Made by a program: the position numbers and the translations under genes | Part shown: positions 19,811-28,321 of the stretch, piece after piece | How the letters are laid out: each line of letters opens with the position of its first letter | How positions within the stretch are numbered: position 1 is the stretch's first letter | Origin: Actinomyces procaprae | Lineage (GTDB): Bacteria; Actinomycetota; Actinomycetes; Actinomycetales; Actinomycetaceae | Assembly (NCBI RefSeq): GCF_004798665.1 | Contig: NZ_CP039292.1 | Span: 1,116,001 to 1,180,000, forward strand | Length of the DNA stretch: 64,000 nt | Reading direction: 5' to 3' | The notes under the pieces: generated by a model | The model's database searches: none | What the model was told of the DNA's origin: nothing | Seen by the model: the letters and a program-made list of their open reading frames with translations, nothing else

Positions 19811-20123
19811 AGTGGTGAGGGTACCGTCCGGTCCGCGGAGAAATGTCCGGAATCGGCACAAACGAGGCGCTCGCAACCAACAGCATCTGAATAATCGTTG
19901 AAATCATACGGTTTTGGTTTCGGCCAGCGGTGCCGGACACGGTGTTTGTGCCGATCTCGGACAAGCGCTGCCCGCAGGCCGAGGGGCGCGCACCACACCG
20001 ACGTCGGAGCCGCCCGCGGACGTGGCTACGGGCGCGCGTGCCAACGGCCTCGTCGCAGAATCACGACGCCGAGTGTCGGCCGACGCCTACCCGCCCGGCG
20101 CGGGTGCGGCTAGAGTCACTGTC
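19811..20123. other. proB-proA spacer with distant inverted repeat
   Basis: No gene was found in these 313 bases. ATCGGCACAAAC at 19852-19863 is perfectly inverted as GTTTGTGCCGAT at 19944-19955, 80 bases apart. A comparatively AT-rich stretch (19890-19920) lies between the arms. TAGAGT at 20111-20116 is a likely -10 for proA. Confidence 0.6.
20111..20116 (+). promoter_or_regulatory. Candidate -10 for leaderless proA
   Basis: TAGAGT is followed by seven bases (CACTGTC) and then the proA ATG at 20124, with no ribosome binding site. This spacing puts transcription start at or next to the A of the ATG. Confidence 0.45.
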
Positions 20124-21446
20124 ATGACGATCTCCCAAGTAGACGCCTCCGTCTCCGCCAACGACGCCGAGGCCCTCGTTGCCACCACCGCTCGCGCCGC
20201 CCGCCAGGCCCAGCGCGCCCTGGCCGGCGTCAATCGGGAACGCAAGGATGCCGCCCTGCACGCCCTGGCCGACGCACTGGCTGCTCGCGCCGAGTTCATC
20301 CTCGCCGCCAATGTGCAGGACCTAGAACGTGCCCGCGCCGCCGGCATGAAGCCGGGACTGATCGACCGCCTCGCCCTGGACGGCGATCGCATCGCCGCGA
20401 TTTCCGACTCGCTGAGAGAGATCGCCGCACTGCCCGACCCCGTGGGCGAGATCGTGGACGGGCAGACGCTGCCCAACGGGCTGCGAGTGCGGCGCGTGCG
20501 GGTGCCGCTGGGCGTGGTCGGCATGATCTACGAGGCACGCCCCAACGTCACCGTGGACGTGGCCGCCCTGACCCTTAAGTCCGGGAACGCCGTCGTGCTG
20601 CGCGGCGGTAGCGCGGCCGCGGACACCAACGCCGCCATCATCACCGTGCTGCGCGACGCCCTGACGGCGGCGGGCCTGCCTGCCGACCTGGTCACCACCA
20701 TTGATCCGGCGGGCCGTGCCGGCGCCACCGCCCTCATGCATGCGCGCGGCCTGATCGACGTGCTCGTACCGCGCGGCGGGGCGGGACTGATCCGTACCGT
20801 GGTGGAGGAGTCGAGCGTGCCCGTGATCGAGACCGGCTCCGGCAACTGCCACGTGTACGTCGATGCAGGCGCGGATCTCGCCGCAGCGGTCGACATCATC
20901 GTCAACGCCAAGACCCAGCGGGTAGGGGTGTGCAACGCCGCCGAGACGCTGCTGGTGCACCGCTCCACCGCCTCCGCCTACCTGCCTGCCGCCGCGGACG
21001 CCCTGTGGGAGCGCGGCGTCACCCTGCACGCCGACGCCGCCGCGCGGGCGTGTCTCCAGGAGCAGGCGGCCGATCGTGGCTGCGGTGACTTGCTTGTGGA
21101 GGCCACGGAGGCGGACTGGCAGACCGAGTACGGCAGCCTGGACCTGGCGGTGCGCGTGGTAGACACCATCGACGATGCGATCGCGCACATCACCGCGTAT
21201 TCAACCGGGCACACCGAGGCGATCTTGACGCAGGACGTGACGGCCATGAACCGGTTCGTCGCCGGCGTCGACTCGGCCGCCATCATGGTGAACGCCTCCA
21301 CCCGCTTCACCGACGGCGGGCAGCTGGGACTGGGCGCGGAGCTAGGCATCTCCACCCAGAAGCTGCACGCCCGTGGCCCCATGGGGCTGGCGGCACTGAC
21401 CACCACCAAGTGGGTCGTAGAGGGTGAGGGGCATGTTCGTCCCTGA
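20124..21446 (+). CDS. proA: Glutamate-5-semialdehyde dehydrogenase (gamma-glutamyl phosphate reductase)
   Basis: Second step of proline synthesis: NADPH reduction of the product of ProB; 440 residues. It carries VPLGVVGMIYEARPNVTVD, the region ETGSGNCHVYVD, and the catalytic cysteine in RVGVCNAAETLLVHR. The C-terminal FTDGGQLGLGAELGIST is also typical. Longer readings begin at 19914, but the ATG at 20124 fits family length and has a well-placed -10 element. Although next to proB, it is separated by 467 bases and probably transcribed from its own promoter. Confidence 0.96.
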   Translation: MTISQVDASVSANDAEALVATTARAARQAQRALAGVNRERKDAALHALADALAARAEFILAANVQDLERARAAGMKPGLIDRLALDGDRIAAISDSLREIAALPDPVGEIVDGQTLPNGLRVRRVRVPLGVVGMIYEARPNVTVDVAALTLKSGNAVVLRGGSAAADTNAAIITVLRDALTAAGLPADLVTTIDPAGRAGATALMHARGLIDVLVPRGGAGLIRTVVEESSVPVIETGSGNCHVYVDAGADLAAAVDIIVNAKTQRVGVCNAAETLLVHRSTASAYLPAAADALWERGVTLHADAAARACLQEQAADRGCGDLLVEATEADWQTEYGSLDLAVRVVDTIDDAIAHITAYSTGHTEAILTQDVTAMNRFVAGVDSAAIMVNASTRFTDGGQLGLGAELGISTQKLHARGPMGLAALTTTKWVVEGEGHVRP

Positions 21447-21504
21447 CATCCCGCGCCCGCCCTCGCTCGTTTAACGGGACCGACTCCCAGGAGGTAGTGG
21501 TTTC

Positions 21505-21906
21505 ATGAATCCAGATCGTGGTAGGCCGTTTGCATTAATTGTGGCCGCTGCGGCCGCCGTGCTGCTCATATGCGTTGCCGCTCTGGTGCTGCGCCGTCCG
21601 GCGGGACTGGGCGATGAGCCCGGAATCGCCATGACACCGTCCGCTGCCGAGACTGCGCAGATGGAGCGCAGTGTCGGCCCGGTCATGACCCCCAGGGCAT
21701 CCACTGCTGGGGCGGACAGCACGGGCGACACCGGCGGCGACGCGCCCGAGGTGGTGCAGCAGGCTCCGCCGCAGGCCGTTAATCCCCAGGGCAGCAATGG
21801 TGCCGGTAGCAGTGGTGCCGGTACCAGCCGTGGCGGTGACGTTGATGACGATGACGACGTCGATGACGTTGACGATGACGACGACGATGACAAGGACGAC
21901 GACTGA
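21505..21906 (+). CDS. Small membrane-anchored protein with poly-aspartate tail
   Basis: Unrecognised protein of 133 residues. A good ribosome binding site (AGGAGG) precedes the ATG. One hydrophobic segment near the N-terminus (FALIVAAAAAVLLICVAALVL) is either a signal anchor or an uncleaved signal peptide; the start MNPDRGRP predicts the rest outside. The middle is Ser/Thr/Gly/Pro/Gln-rich and looks unstructured. The last ~25 residues are nearly all Asp and Val (DDDDVDDVDDDDDDDKDDD). Such a tail could bind calcium or other cations; that is inference. It converges on the response regulator ending at 21980. Confidence 0.7.
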   Translation: MNPDRGRPFALIVAAAAAVLLICVAALVLRRPAGLGDEPGIAMTPSAAETAQMERSVGPVMTPRASTAGADSTGDTGGDAPEVVQQAPPQAVNPQGSNGAGSSGAGTSRGGDVDDDDDVDDVDDDDDDDKDDD

Positions 21907-21979
21907 GCCTGGTCACTCGCTGTCGCCGGGAGTGCTCGGGCCTGAGTCCCGTCAGGCGCGCAGCGTGCTCACGGGGCCG

Positions 21980-22642
21980 TCACACCAGCCGATAGCCGAC
22001 TCCGCGGACCGTCTCCAGGCGGTTCTTGCCCAGCTTGCTGCGCAGGTAGGAGACGTACACGTCCACCACGTTGGAGCCGGGGTCGAAGTCAAGCCCCCAC
22101 ACGTTGGCCAGTAGCTGCTCCCGGCTGAGCACCTGGCCGGGGTGCCGCATGAACATCTCGGCGAGTGCGAACTCCCGGGCCGACAGATCCACCCACTGAC
22201 CGTCCACCCGCACCCGGCGTGTGCGCACGTCGAGTGCCAGGTCCGTATGCTCCAGCACCCCGGGTTCGGCGGGGGCCGCCTCGTGGGGGCGCAGACGCAG
22301 GCGGATCCGGGCTACGAGCTCATCGAAGGAGAACGGCTTGGGCAGGTAGTCGTCGGCGCCGCCCTCCAGCCCGGCCACCCGGTCGGCCACGGAGGAGCGG
22401 GCGGTGAGCATGATGACCGGCGTGGTCACGCCCTGGCCGCGCAGCTGCTCCAGCGCCTCGAAGCCGTCGATGTCCGGAAGACCCACGTCCAACAGGATTA
22501 TGTCCACGTCGCCCAGCAGAGCCATCTCGACGGCGTCCGCACCGTTGTCGACGGCCTTGGGCACGAATCCCGCGGCCTTTAGCCCCTTGGTCAGAAACGA
22601 GGTGATGCGCTCCTCGTCCTCCACAATCAGTACGGTGGCCAT
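21980..22642 (-). CDS. OmpR-family response regulator
   Basis: Winged-helix two-component regulator of 220 residues. The receiver begins ATVLIVEDEERITSFL, with phosphoacceptor Asp52 (IILLDVGLPD) and the conserved Lys in DDYLPKPFS. The C-terminal effector ends in the typical VYVSYLRSKLGKNRLETVRGVGYRLV wing, discussed by position 190-220. It is the last gene of the eight-gene minus-strand operon, three bases after the kinase stop. The kinase-then-regulator order is less common for OmpR pairs. A weak hairpin (GCCTGA...TCAGGC, 21940-21957) downstream may help terminate the operon. Confidence 0.93.
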   Translation of the reverse strand: MATVLIVEDEERITSFLTKGLKAAGFVPKAVDNGADAVEMALLGDVDIILLDVGLPDIDGFEALEQLRGQGVTTPVIMLTARSSVADRVAGLEGGADDYLPKPFSFDELVARIRLRLRPHEAAPAEPGVLEHTDLALDVRTRRVRVDGQWVDLSAREFALAEMFMRHPGQVLSREQLLANVWGLDFDPGSNVVDVYVSYLRSKLGKNRLETVRGVGYRLV

Positions 22643-22645
22643 GTT

Positions 22646-24190
22646 CTAATCCGACTCCTTCTGCTGTGCTGACCGTGTCTCGTCAGCGGTTGTCAGGGGA
22701 ATGCGCAGCGTGAACACAGATCCTCTCCCAACCTCGGAGGAGATCGCCAGTCGGCCGTCGTGCGCCTCAACGATGCTCTCCACGATGCTCAGGCCGAGTC
22801 CGGCCCCGGAGGCGTGGCGCGTGGCCGCAGCGGTTCGGGCGAACCTGAGCCGGATGCGCTCCACATCCTCCGGGGCTATCCCGATGCCCTCATCCTCGAC
22901 CCAGAGGAACAGCTCACTGCCATTGATCTCCGAGCCGATGACGACCCGTGAGTCCTCCTCGGAGTACTTCACCGCATTCGCCGCGAGCTGCAACCAGGCC
23001 TGGGTGATGCGCGCCGGGTCGAGCACGGCCGTCCCGGAGGCACAGCCTCCCAGCTGCCAGTCCCGGTCTCCCAGCGCGCAGGCCTTGTCGAATACTTGCA
23101 GCGTCAGTGCCTCGATGTCGGTGGGCTCGGGGGTGACGAAGTCGCTCTGCGAACTGCGTGCCAGGTCCAGCAGATCGTCGATCAGCGTGCCCATCCGGTC
23201 CAGCTCGTCCAGGGCCAGCTCCGAGGTCTGGCGCACGTCCTCGGGATCGTGGGGGTCAACCAGTTCCAGATGCCCGCGCACCACCGTGATCGGGGTGCGC
23301 AGCTCATGGCCGACGTCGTCGAGCAGTTCGCGCTGGGCCTCGACGGCCCGCTGCACGCGGTCGAGCATGCGGTTGACGGCAGCCGCCAGGGCGGACAGGT
23401 CGTCGCGGCCCCGCACACGCACCCGCGTGGTCAGGTCGCGCTCATCAATGGATTCGGTGGCGTTGCGCAGCTCCCAGATGGGGCGCAGCAGCCGACCAAT
23501 GCTCAGCCAGGCCAGCGCCGTAACCAGCACCACGGTGACGGCGGCGGCGGCCGCATACAACCTCATGGTGCGCCAGATCCCCGCCTCGGCGGCGGTCAGG
23601 TCGACGGTGCGGACAAGGGCAGCCGAGGTCGTCCCATCGGTTATCGGGACAACAAGTACGCGGTAGCGCGCCTGCGCGGTCTCGACTGTGGTGATGGAGG
23701 AGGCGTCCGCGTCGGCCAGAGTGAGCAGCTGCCCGACCAGCTCGGGGTCGGTCTCCGGGCGCATGTCGATTCCCGCGGCGGACACCAGGCGCACGGCGCC
23801 GTCGACAATTCCGAGCTGCCCCTCCCCGGAGCCGAGCACCGAGTTGCCCATGTAGGTCTGGAGCACCTGGGCGGGATCGGACAGGGGGGTTCCGGCCACG
23901 GGATCGATACCCGTGTCCGCAAGGCGGCGCAGCTCCTGGCGGGTGAGCACGAGCCGGTCGTCGATGTCGGCGTGCGTTGAGCGCAGGTCCAGCATCCAGA
24001 CGGCGGCGCCGGAGGTTGCCAGCGCCACCGAGGCGACCAGGATGATCGTCCACATGATCCGGGTGCGGATGGTCGCCCGGGAGAACGGGGCGGTGACCTT
24101 CACATACATATTGTGCCTGCCGGGGCGGTGCGTGCGCTCCTGCTCGGCGTATCGTCCGTGTCCGGTCCCGCCCGGACGCTGCGCGGCCAT
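22646..24190 (-). CDS. Membrane sensor histidine kinase
   Basis: Partner of the OmpR-type regulator; 514 residues. A first membrane helix (IMWTIILVASVALATSGAAVW) is followed by an extracytoplasmic sensor region of about 140 residues and a second helix (LYAAAAAVTVVLVTALAWL). A HAMP-like linker comes next, then HisKA with phosphoacceptor His295 (DVGHELRTPITVV). The ATPase has G1 motif WVEDEGIGIAPED and G2 motif GAGLGLSIV. The ATG at 24190 directly follows the upstream stop and has AGGGGG four to nine bases before it; an internal ATG at 24109 is the alternative. Confidence 0.92.
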   Translation of the reverse strand: MAAQRPGGTGHGRYAEQERTHRPGRHNMYVKVTAPFSRATIRTRIMWTIILVASVALATSGAAVWMLDLRSTHADIDDRLVLTRQELRRLADTGIDPVAGTPLSDPAQVLQTYMGNSVLGSGEGQLGIVDGAVRLVSAAGIDMRPETDPELVGQLLTLADADASSITTVETAQARYRVLVVPITDGTTSAALVRTVDLTAAEAGIWRTMRLYAAAAAVTVVLVTALAWLSIGRLLRPIWELRNATESIDERDLTTRVRVRGRDDLSALAAAVNRMLDRVQRAVEAQRELLDDVGHELRTPITVVRGHLELVDPHDPEDVRQTSELALDELDRMGTLIDDLLDLARSSQSDFVTPEPTDIEALTLQVFDKACALGDRDWQLGGCASGTAVLDPARITQAWLQLAANAVKYSEEDSRVVIGSEINGSELFLWVEDEGIGIAPEDVERIRLRFARTAAATRHASGAGLGLSIVESIVEAHDGRLAISSEVGRGSVFTLRIPLTTADETRSAQQKESD

Positions 24191-25270
24191 CTATCCCCCT
24201 GTGGTCGTGCGCGTCGTCCAGGCCGTGGTCGGTGAGGCGGCCAACTTGATGGATTCGCTCGCCCAGGCGGGCAGCCACTGCGCCGCTCCGGGGCGGAAGG
24301 CGTGTACGAAGATCAGCCGCAGTCGGGACGCCAGGTAGTAGACGGACAATCGGGACTCGTCCGCCAGTTCACGTCCCAGGTCTTCCAGAATGCTGCCGAC
24401 CTGTGCGTACCCCGCCGCACCGAACCGTCCCTGGATGCGGGCGAGGTCCAGGTGGGCGGCGAGGTTGCCCAGGTCGAGTCCCGGCTCCGCCAGGGCGGCG
24501 GTGTCCAGGTCCAGTAGCGACAGGGTGGTGCCGTCCCACAGTAGCTGGCCGTCGTGCAGGTCCCTGTGGGAGGCCGCCGGCGGGTCACCAGGTTCGCACA
24601 GCAGTGCGGACACCCGGCCGACGGCGTCGCCGAGGCCCGCCGGGGACGCCCCGGCGGTGTCCAGGACCCCCAGGGCGTGTGCCTGCCGGTACCAGCGGTT
24701 GAGCACCTTGGCCTCGTCGGCCCCGGTGTGCTCGGGCAGAGCCTCGGGGCGGGGTACACCGGGCCACAGCTCGGCCAGCCGCTGCCAGCCGGGCAGGCCC
24801 GCATCGCCGAGGTCATGCAGGGCGCGTCCCGGAAGTAGCTCCAGGTCGAGGCGGGACGGCGACCGGTCCAGCACCTCGGGGGTGCGCAGTCCTGCACGCA
24901 CGAAGGGCCGTGCCGCCCGTGGATCGGCGAGCCGGGCGGCACGGCCCGCGCGCAACAGCTTGTGTACCCGGTCGGTGCTGATGACGACGGCGCGGCGACC
25001 CGCGCGGTGCACCACCAGCCGGGATCCGGACTGCTGGTGCAGGAGCTGTGGGGACAGCTCGGGCAGCGCCGGGTCCTCGGCGTATGCCAGGGTGCGTAGG
25101 CGCCCTTCGACGTCGATCCGCCCGGCCCGCAGGAGCCCGGCCGCGTCCCGGCGCTCGAATACCATGCCTCGGTCATGGTCCGGCCAGGCGCGCACCAGGC
25201 CGGGTAGTTCCCGCAGTGTCTTCGCGGCAGCGGTCCTGGCCCCGCGGATGCCCGGGTCGGTGCCAGTCAT
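24191..25270 (-). CDS. APH-family phosphotransferase (kinase fold), copy 1
   Basis: Protein of 359 residues in the aminoglycoside/choline kinase-like fold. The catalytic loop reads SHRDLHDGQLL, with Gln where classic APH enzymes have Asn. The metal-binding LDLDTAAL follows. The N-terminal lobe is divergent, with Arg-rich strands. It overlaps the next upstream gene, a second kinase-fold protein, by four bases (ATGA). The substrate is unknown. Its position beside glycosyltransferases and an exporter suggests it phosphorylates a small molecule or a glycan or lipid intermediate, not an antibiotic; that is inference. Confidence 0.8.
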   Translation of the reverse strand: MTGTDPGIRGARTAAAKTLRELPGLVRAWPDHDRGMVFERRDAAGLLRAGRIDVEGRLRTLAYAEDPALPELSPQLLHQQSGSRLVVHRAGRRAVVISTDRVHKLLRAGRAARLADPRAARPFVRAGLRTPEVLDRSPSRLDLELLPGRALHDLGDAGLPGWQRLAELWPGVPRPEALPEHTGADEAKVLNRWYRQAHALGVLDTAGASPAGLGDAVGRVSALLCEPGDPPAASHRDLHDGQLLWDGTTLSLLDLDTAALAEPGLDLGNLAAHLDLARIQGRFGAAGYAQVGSILEDLGRELADESRLSVYYLASRLRLIFVHAFRPGAAQWLPAWASESIKLAASPTTAWTTRTTTGG

Positions 25271-26469
25271 GATGCCTCCCGGGTCCGCTGGTGGCAGGCG
25301 CCCGTGCGGGGGAACCGGTGCACTCGCGGGGACGGCGCATTCAGGAGCGCCTCGATGCGGTCGGCCTCCACTGCGATGCGCCGGCGCCAGTGCGGGTCCG
25401 CGTGGCGCAGTGGCTCCTGGATACGGGCGAGCCGGGCGCGGGCCTCGGCCGCCTGCAGCTCAGCCGGGTCGGGGAGGTCCCCGCCGGCCTCGGCGTAGCC
25501 CTTCAGGAGTTCCTGCCCGGCCTCGGGGCCGGCCACGGCCAGGTATGACCCCAGATCGACCACCGCGGGTGCCAGGCGGGCGCGGTCGAAGTCGGTCAGC
25601 CAGATCCTGCCGGTGCTCCGGTCCATGAGTACCTGGTCGGGGGAGGCGTCCCCGTGGATGAGTACCTCCCGCCCGTGCGGCCGGCCCGGTAGGACTTCAC
25701 CGAGCCGGTGTACCCGGGCCGCGAGTGAGGGATCCAGATGGTTCAGGATGCGGGTGTGCACCAGCGCCTGGTTCTGGGCGCCGGGCTCGGCGTCGTCCAG
25801 GTCCATCCGCAGGGCGTCGGGCAGGTCGGCCGTGGCGGCGTGCAGGGCGGCCAGGGCGGCGCCGGCGCGCGCCGTCGCCGCGGGGTCGTAGTGGCGGCTC
25901 AGGTCCGTGTCACCGACGAAGCTCTGGATGGTGACATGTGCGGACGGGGAACTGTCCCGGCCGGGAGGCGGGGGCGGTACGGGCAGGTAACGGCCGATGA
26001 ACTCCTGCAGGCGCTCGCCCCGACGCTGGGGGGCGGCGGTGACCCGCACAACTCCGACGGGCGTGCGTGCCACTAGGCGGCGCAGTGGGTTGTAGCGCAG
26101 CAGGTTTCCCTCGAGCTCCCCCAGTAGGGCCTCGTCGCGGGCGGCGGCTATGTGCTTCGCCAGGGTGGGGTCGGCGGCGACCTCGCCGGTCTGGAACAGC
26201 AGACCGTCTCCGGTGTCGCGCTGGGTGGTGCGCAGTCCCAGGCGCTGTGCGCGGCGGGCCGCCTTGGTGGCCTTGGCCCGGCTGACCGGCCACAGCATCC
26301 GGCCCCAGCCGGCGCTGCGATCGCCGTCCGCATCCAGCAGTGAGACGGTGATTGAGACTCCCGGCTTGATGCGCAGCCGGGCAGCGCGTACCGGGGCTCC
26401 CACCAGCTGGCTGAGGCGGTCCGGGTCCAGCACCGCGTCGACGGCGCTGCGCGTGCTACTGACGTACAT
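25267..26469 (-). CDS. APH-family phosphotransferase (kinase fold), copy 2
   Basis: Protein of 400 residues with the same fold as its downstream neighbour but little sequence similarity. The catalytic loop is LIHGDASPDQVLMD, again with Gln at the usual Asn position, followed by IWLTDFDRARLAP. The N-terminal lobe has RLRIKPGVSITVSLLDADG. It overlaps the ABC exporter upstream by 14 bases and copy 1 downstream by four, so all are translationally coupled. Two different kinase-fold proteins in series suggests successive or heterodimeric action. Substrate unknown. Confidence 0.8.
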   Translation of the reverse strand: MYVSSTRSAVDAVLDPDRLSQLVGAPVRAARLRIKPGVSITVSLLDADGDRSAGWGRMLWPVSRAKATKAARRAQRLGLRTTQRDTGDGLLFQTGEVAADPTLAKHIAAARDEALLGELEGNLLRYNPLRRLVARTPVGVVRVTAAPQRRGERLQEFIGRYLPVPPPPPGRDSSPSAHVTIQSFVGDTDLSRHYDPAATARAGAALAALHAATADLPDALRMDLDDAEPGAQNQALVHTRILNHLDPSLAARVHRLGEVLPGRPHGREVLIHGDASPDQVLMDRSTGRIWLTDFDRARLAPAVVDLGSYLAVAGPEAGQELLKGYAEAGGDLPDPAELQAAEARARLARIQEPLRHADPHWRRRIAVEADRIEALLNAPSPRVHRFPRTGACHQRTREAS

Positions 26470-28321
26470 GACTCCTCCTGTTCAGGTCCTCGGCCCGGTT
26501 GTTCTCCGGGGCCGCGTCCCGCTCGGCGCTGGTGAGCAGTTCCTGCTGGGCGGCGCCGGCGGCGGCCCACGCCTTGAATAGCGGCGACTCGTCGAGCAGC
26601 TGCTGCGGGGTGCCGTCGAGCCGGACCCGGCCGTCCTCGATCCAGATGATCCGGTCGGAGCGCATGGCCACCTCGGTCTCGTGGGTGACCGCCAGCAGGG
26701 TGCGGCCGCGGGAGAGCCGGTCGACGGCGTCCAGTACGGCCGCCGATGACGTCGGGTCCAATCCGGTGGTCGCCTCATCCAGGATGACGACGGGCGCGTC
26801 GCGCAGCAGCGCCCGCACAATGGCGACGCGTTGGCGCTGGCCGCCCGATAGTGTGCCGCCCCGCTCGCCGACAATGGTGTCGTAGCCATCGGGCAGGGAG
26901 GCGATGAACTCGTGCGCTCCGGCCGCCACCGCGGCGGCCTCCACCTCGGCGTCGGTGGCCTCGGGGCGGCCCATGCGGATGTTCTCCCGGATGGTGTCGG
27001 CGAACAGGACCGCCTCCTGATGCAGCACCGATATATGCGAGCGCAGTTCGGTCAGGTCCAGGCTGGTCAGGTTGTGGCCGTCCAGGCGTACTCGGCCGCC
27101 CACCGGGTCGATCGCGCGTACGATCAGGGAGGTCAGGGTCGACTTGCCGGATCCGGACGGACCGATGATGGCCACATGCTCGCCCGCCCTGATCTGCAGG
27201 TTGACGCCGCGCAGGATCTCGTGGCCGTCGTACTCGGTGGCCACGTCCTCAAAGGTCAACGAGCCGCGCACGTGCCCGAGCAGCACGGGATCGGCGGGGG
27301 AGACGATGTCCGGGCTCACGTCCATGAGGTTGGCCACCCGCTCCCCGGAGGCGGCGGCCCGGGCGATGCGCCCGGTGTACTTGGCCATGTCTCGCAGCGG
27401 CTTCATGGTGGTGCGCAGGTAGGTGTTGAACAGCACCAGGTCGCCGGGCGTCATCCCGCCTCCCAGCACCCGCAGACCACCGCCCACCAGCACCACTGCG
27501 GAGGCCAGGCCGACGATCACATCGGTGGTGCGCTCCAGGCGCGCCGCCAGGCGCAGGGAGCGCACGCCGGCGTGCAGGGAGGTCTGGTTGGCGTTGACGA
27601 AGCGGTCCTCGACGATCGGCTCCAGGCCGTAGGCCTGCACCACCTTGATGGTGCTGAGCGCCTCCTGGGCGGTATTCGCCAGGTGCCCCTCCGACTTGCG
27701 GGTACGGCGCGCGGCGGAGGTGATCTGCTTGGAACTGCCGGAGGAGGTCAGTAAGAACAGGCAGATCGCCGCCACCACCACGAGCGACAGCAGCGGGTCC
27801 AGCCACACCATCACCCCGAGCATGACCGTCAGGGTGAGCACATTGGCGGCCAGCGGCAGCCCGGCCGTGACGGCCACGTCCTGCATCCGGGCCACGTCGG
27901 AGACGAGCCGCTGTACCGTGTCCGCACTGCGGTTGCGGGAGTGGAACTGCTGGGAGAGTGTCTGTACGTGGTGGAAGGCACGGCGTCGCAGCGCGATCGC
28001 GGTACGTGAGCCGGCCAGCGCGAAGGAGACGGTGGCCAGGTAGTTGCACAGCGCCCGTAGGGCCACAATCACGATCAGCGCGGCTCCCAGCCCGATCAGC
28101 CGGACCAGGTTGGCCGGTGCATAACCGGTCTCGGCCCCCAGGGAGGACAGGACCGAGTCGATGACGATCTTCATGGGCCACGGCTCTGCCACCCGGAAGA
28201 CGACCTCGGCCAGCAGGGCGACCGTGCCGCCCGCCACCAGCCGGACTTGCGGACGCAGATCCGGGGCGATCAGCCGCAGGGTGCGGCTCAGGGCGGAGCG
28301 AGTGATCTGGGGCTCAGACAT
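26456..28321 (-). CDS. ABC exporter with fused membrane and ATPase domains
   Basis: Homodimer-type exporter of 621 residues (MsbA/LmrA-like family). Membrane helices cover about residues 20-310. The ATPase has Walker A GPSGSGKSTLTSLIV, signature LSGGQRQRVAIVRAL, Walker B PVVILDEATTGLD and H-loop AVTHETEVAMR. It sits between glycosyltransferases and phosphotransferases in one overlapping operon (eight bases shared with the upstream gene, 14 with the downstream one), so it probably exports the product those enzymes make. Lipid-linked sugar, peptide or glycolipid are all possible. Confidence 0.9.
   Translation of the reverse strand: MSEPQITRSALSRTLRLIAPDLRPQVRLVAGGTVALLAEVVFRVAEPWPMKIVIDSVLSSLGAETGYAPANLVRLIGLGAALIVIVALRALCNYLATVSFALAGSRTAIALRRRAFHHVQTLSQQFHSRNRSADTVQRLVSDVARMQDVAVTAGLPLAANVLTLTVMLGVMVWLDPLLSLVVVAAICLFLLTSSGSSKQITSAARRTRKSEGHLANTAQEALSTIKVVQAYGLEPIVEDRFVNANQTSLHAGVRSLRLAARLERTTDVIVGLASAVVLVGGGLRVLGGGMTPGDLVLFNTYLRTTMKPLRDMAKYTGRIARAAASGERVANLMDVSPDIVSPADPVLLGHVRGSLTFEDVATEYDGHEILRGVNLQIRAGEHVAIIGPSGSGKSTLTSLIVRAIDPVGGRVRLDGHNLTSLDLTELRSHISVLHQEAVLFADTIRENIRMGRPEATDAEVEAAAVAAGAHEFIASLPDGYDTIVGERGGTLSGGQRQRVAIVRALLRDAPVVILDEATTGLDPTSSAAVLDAVDRLSRGRTLLAVTHETEVAMRSDRIIWIEDGRVRLDGTPQQLLDESPLFKAWAAAGAAQQELLTSAERDAAPENNRAEDLNRRSHVRQ

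Noticed and set aside
24191..26469. Aminoglycoside-resistance genes
   Set aside because: The fold is APH-like, but context (glycosyltransferases, exporter) and divergent catalytic loops do not support antibiotic resistance.
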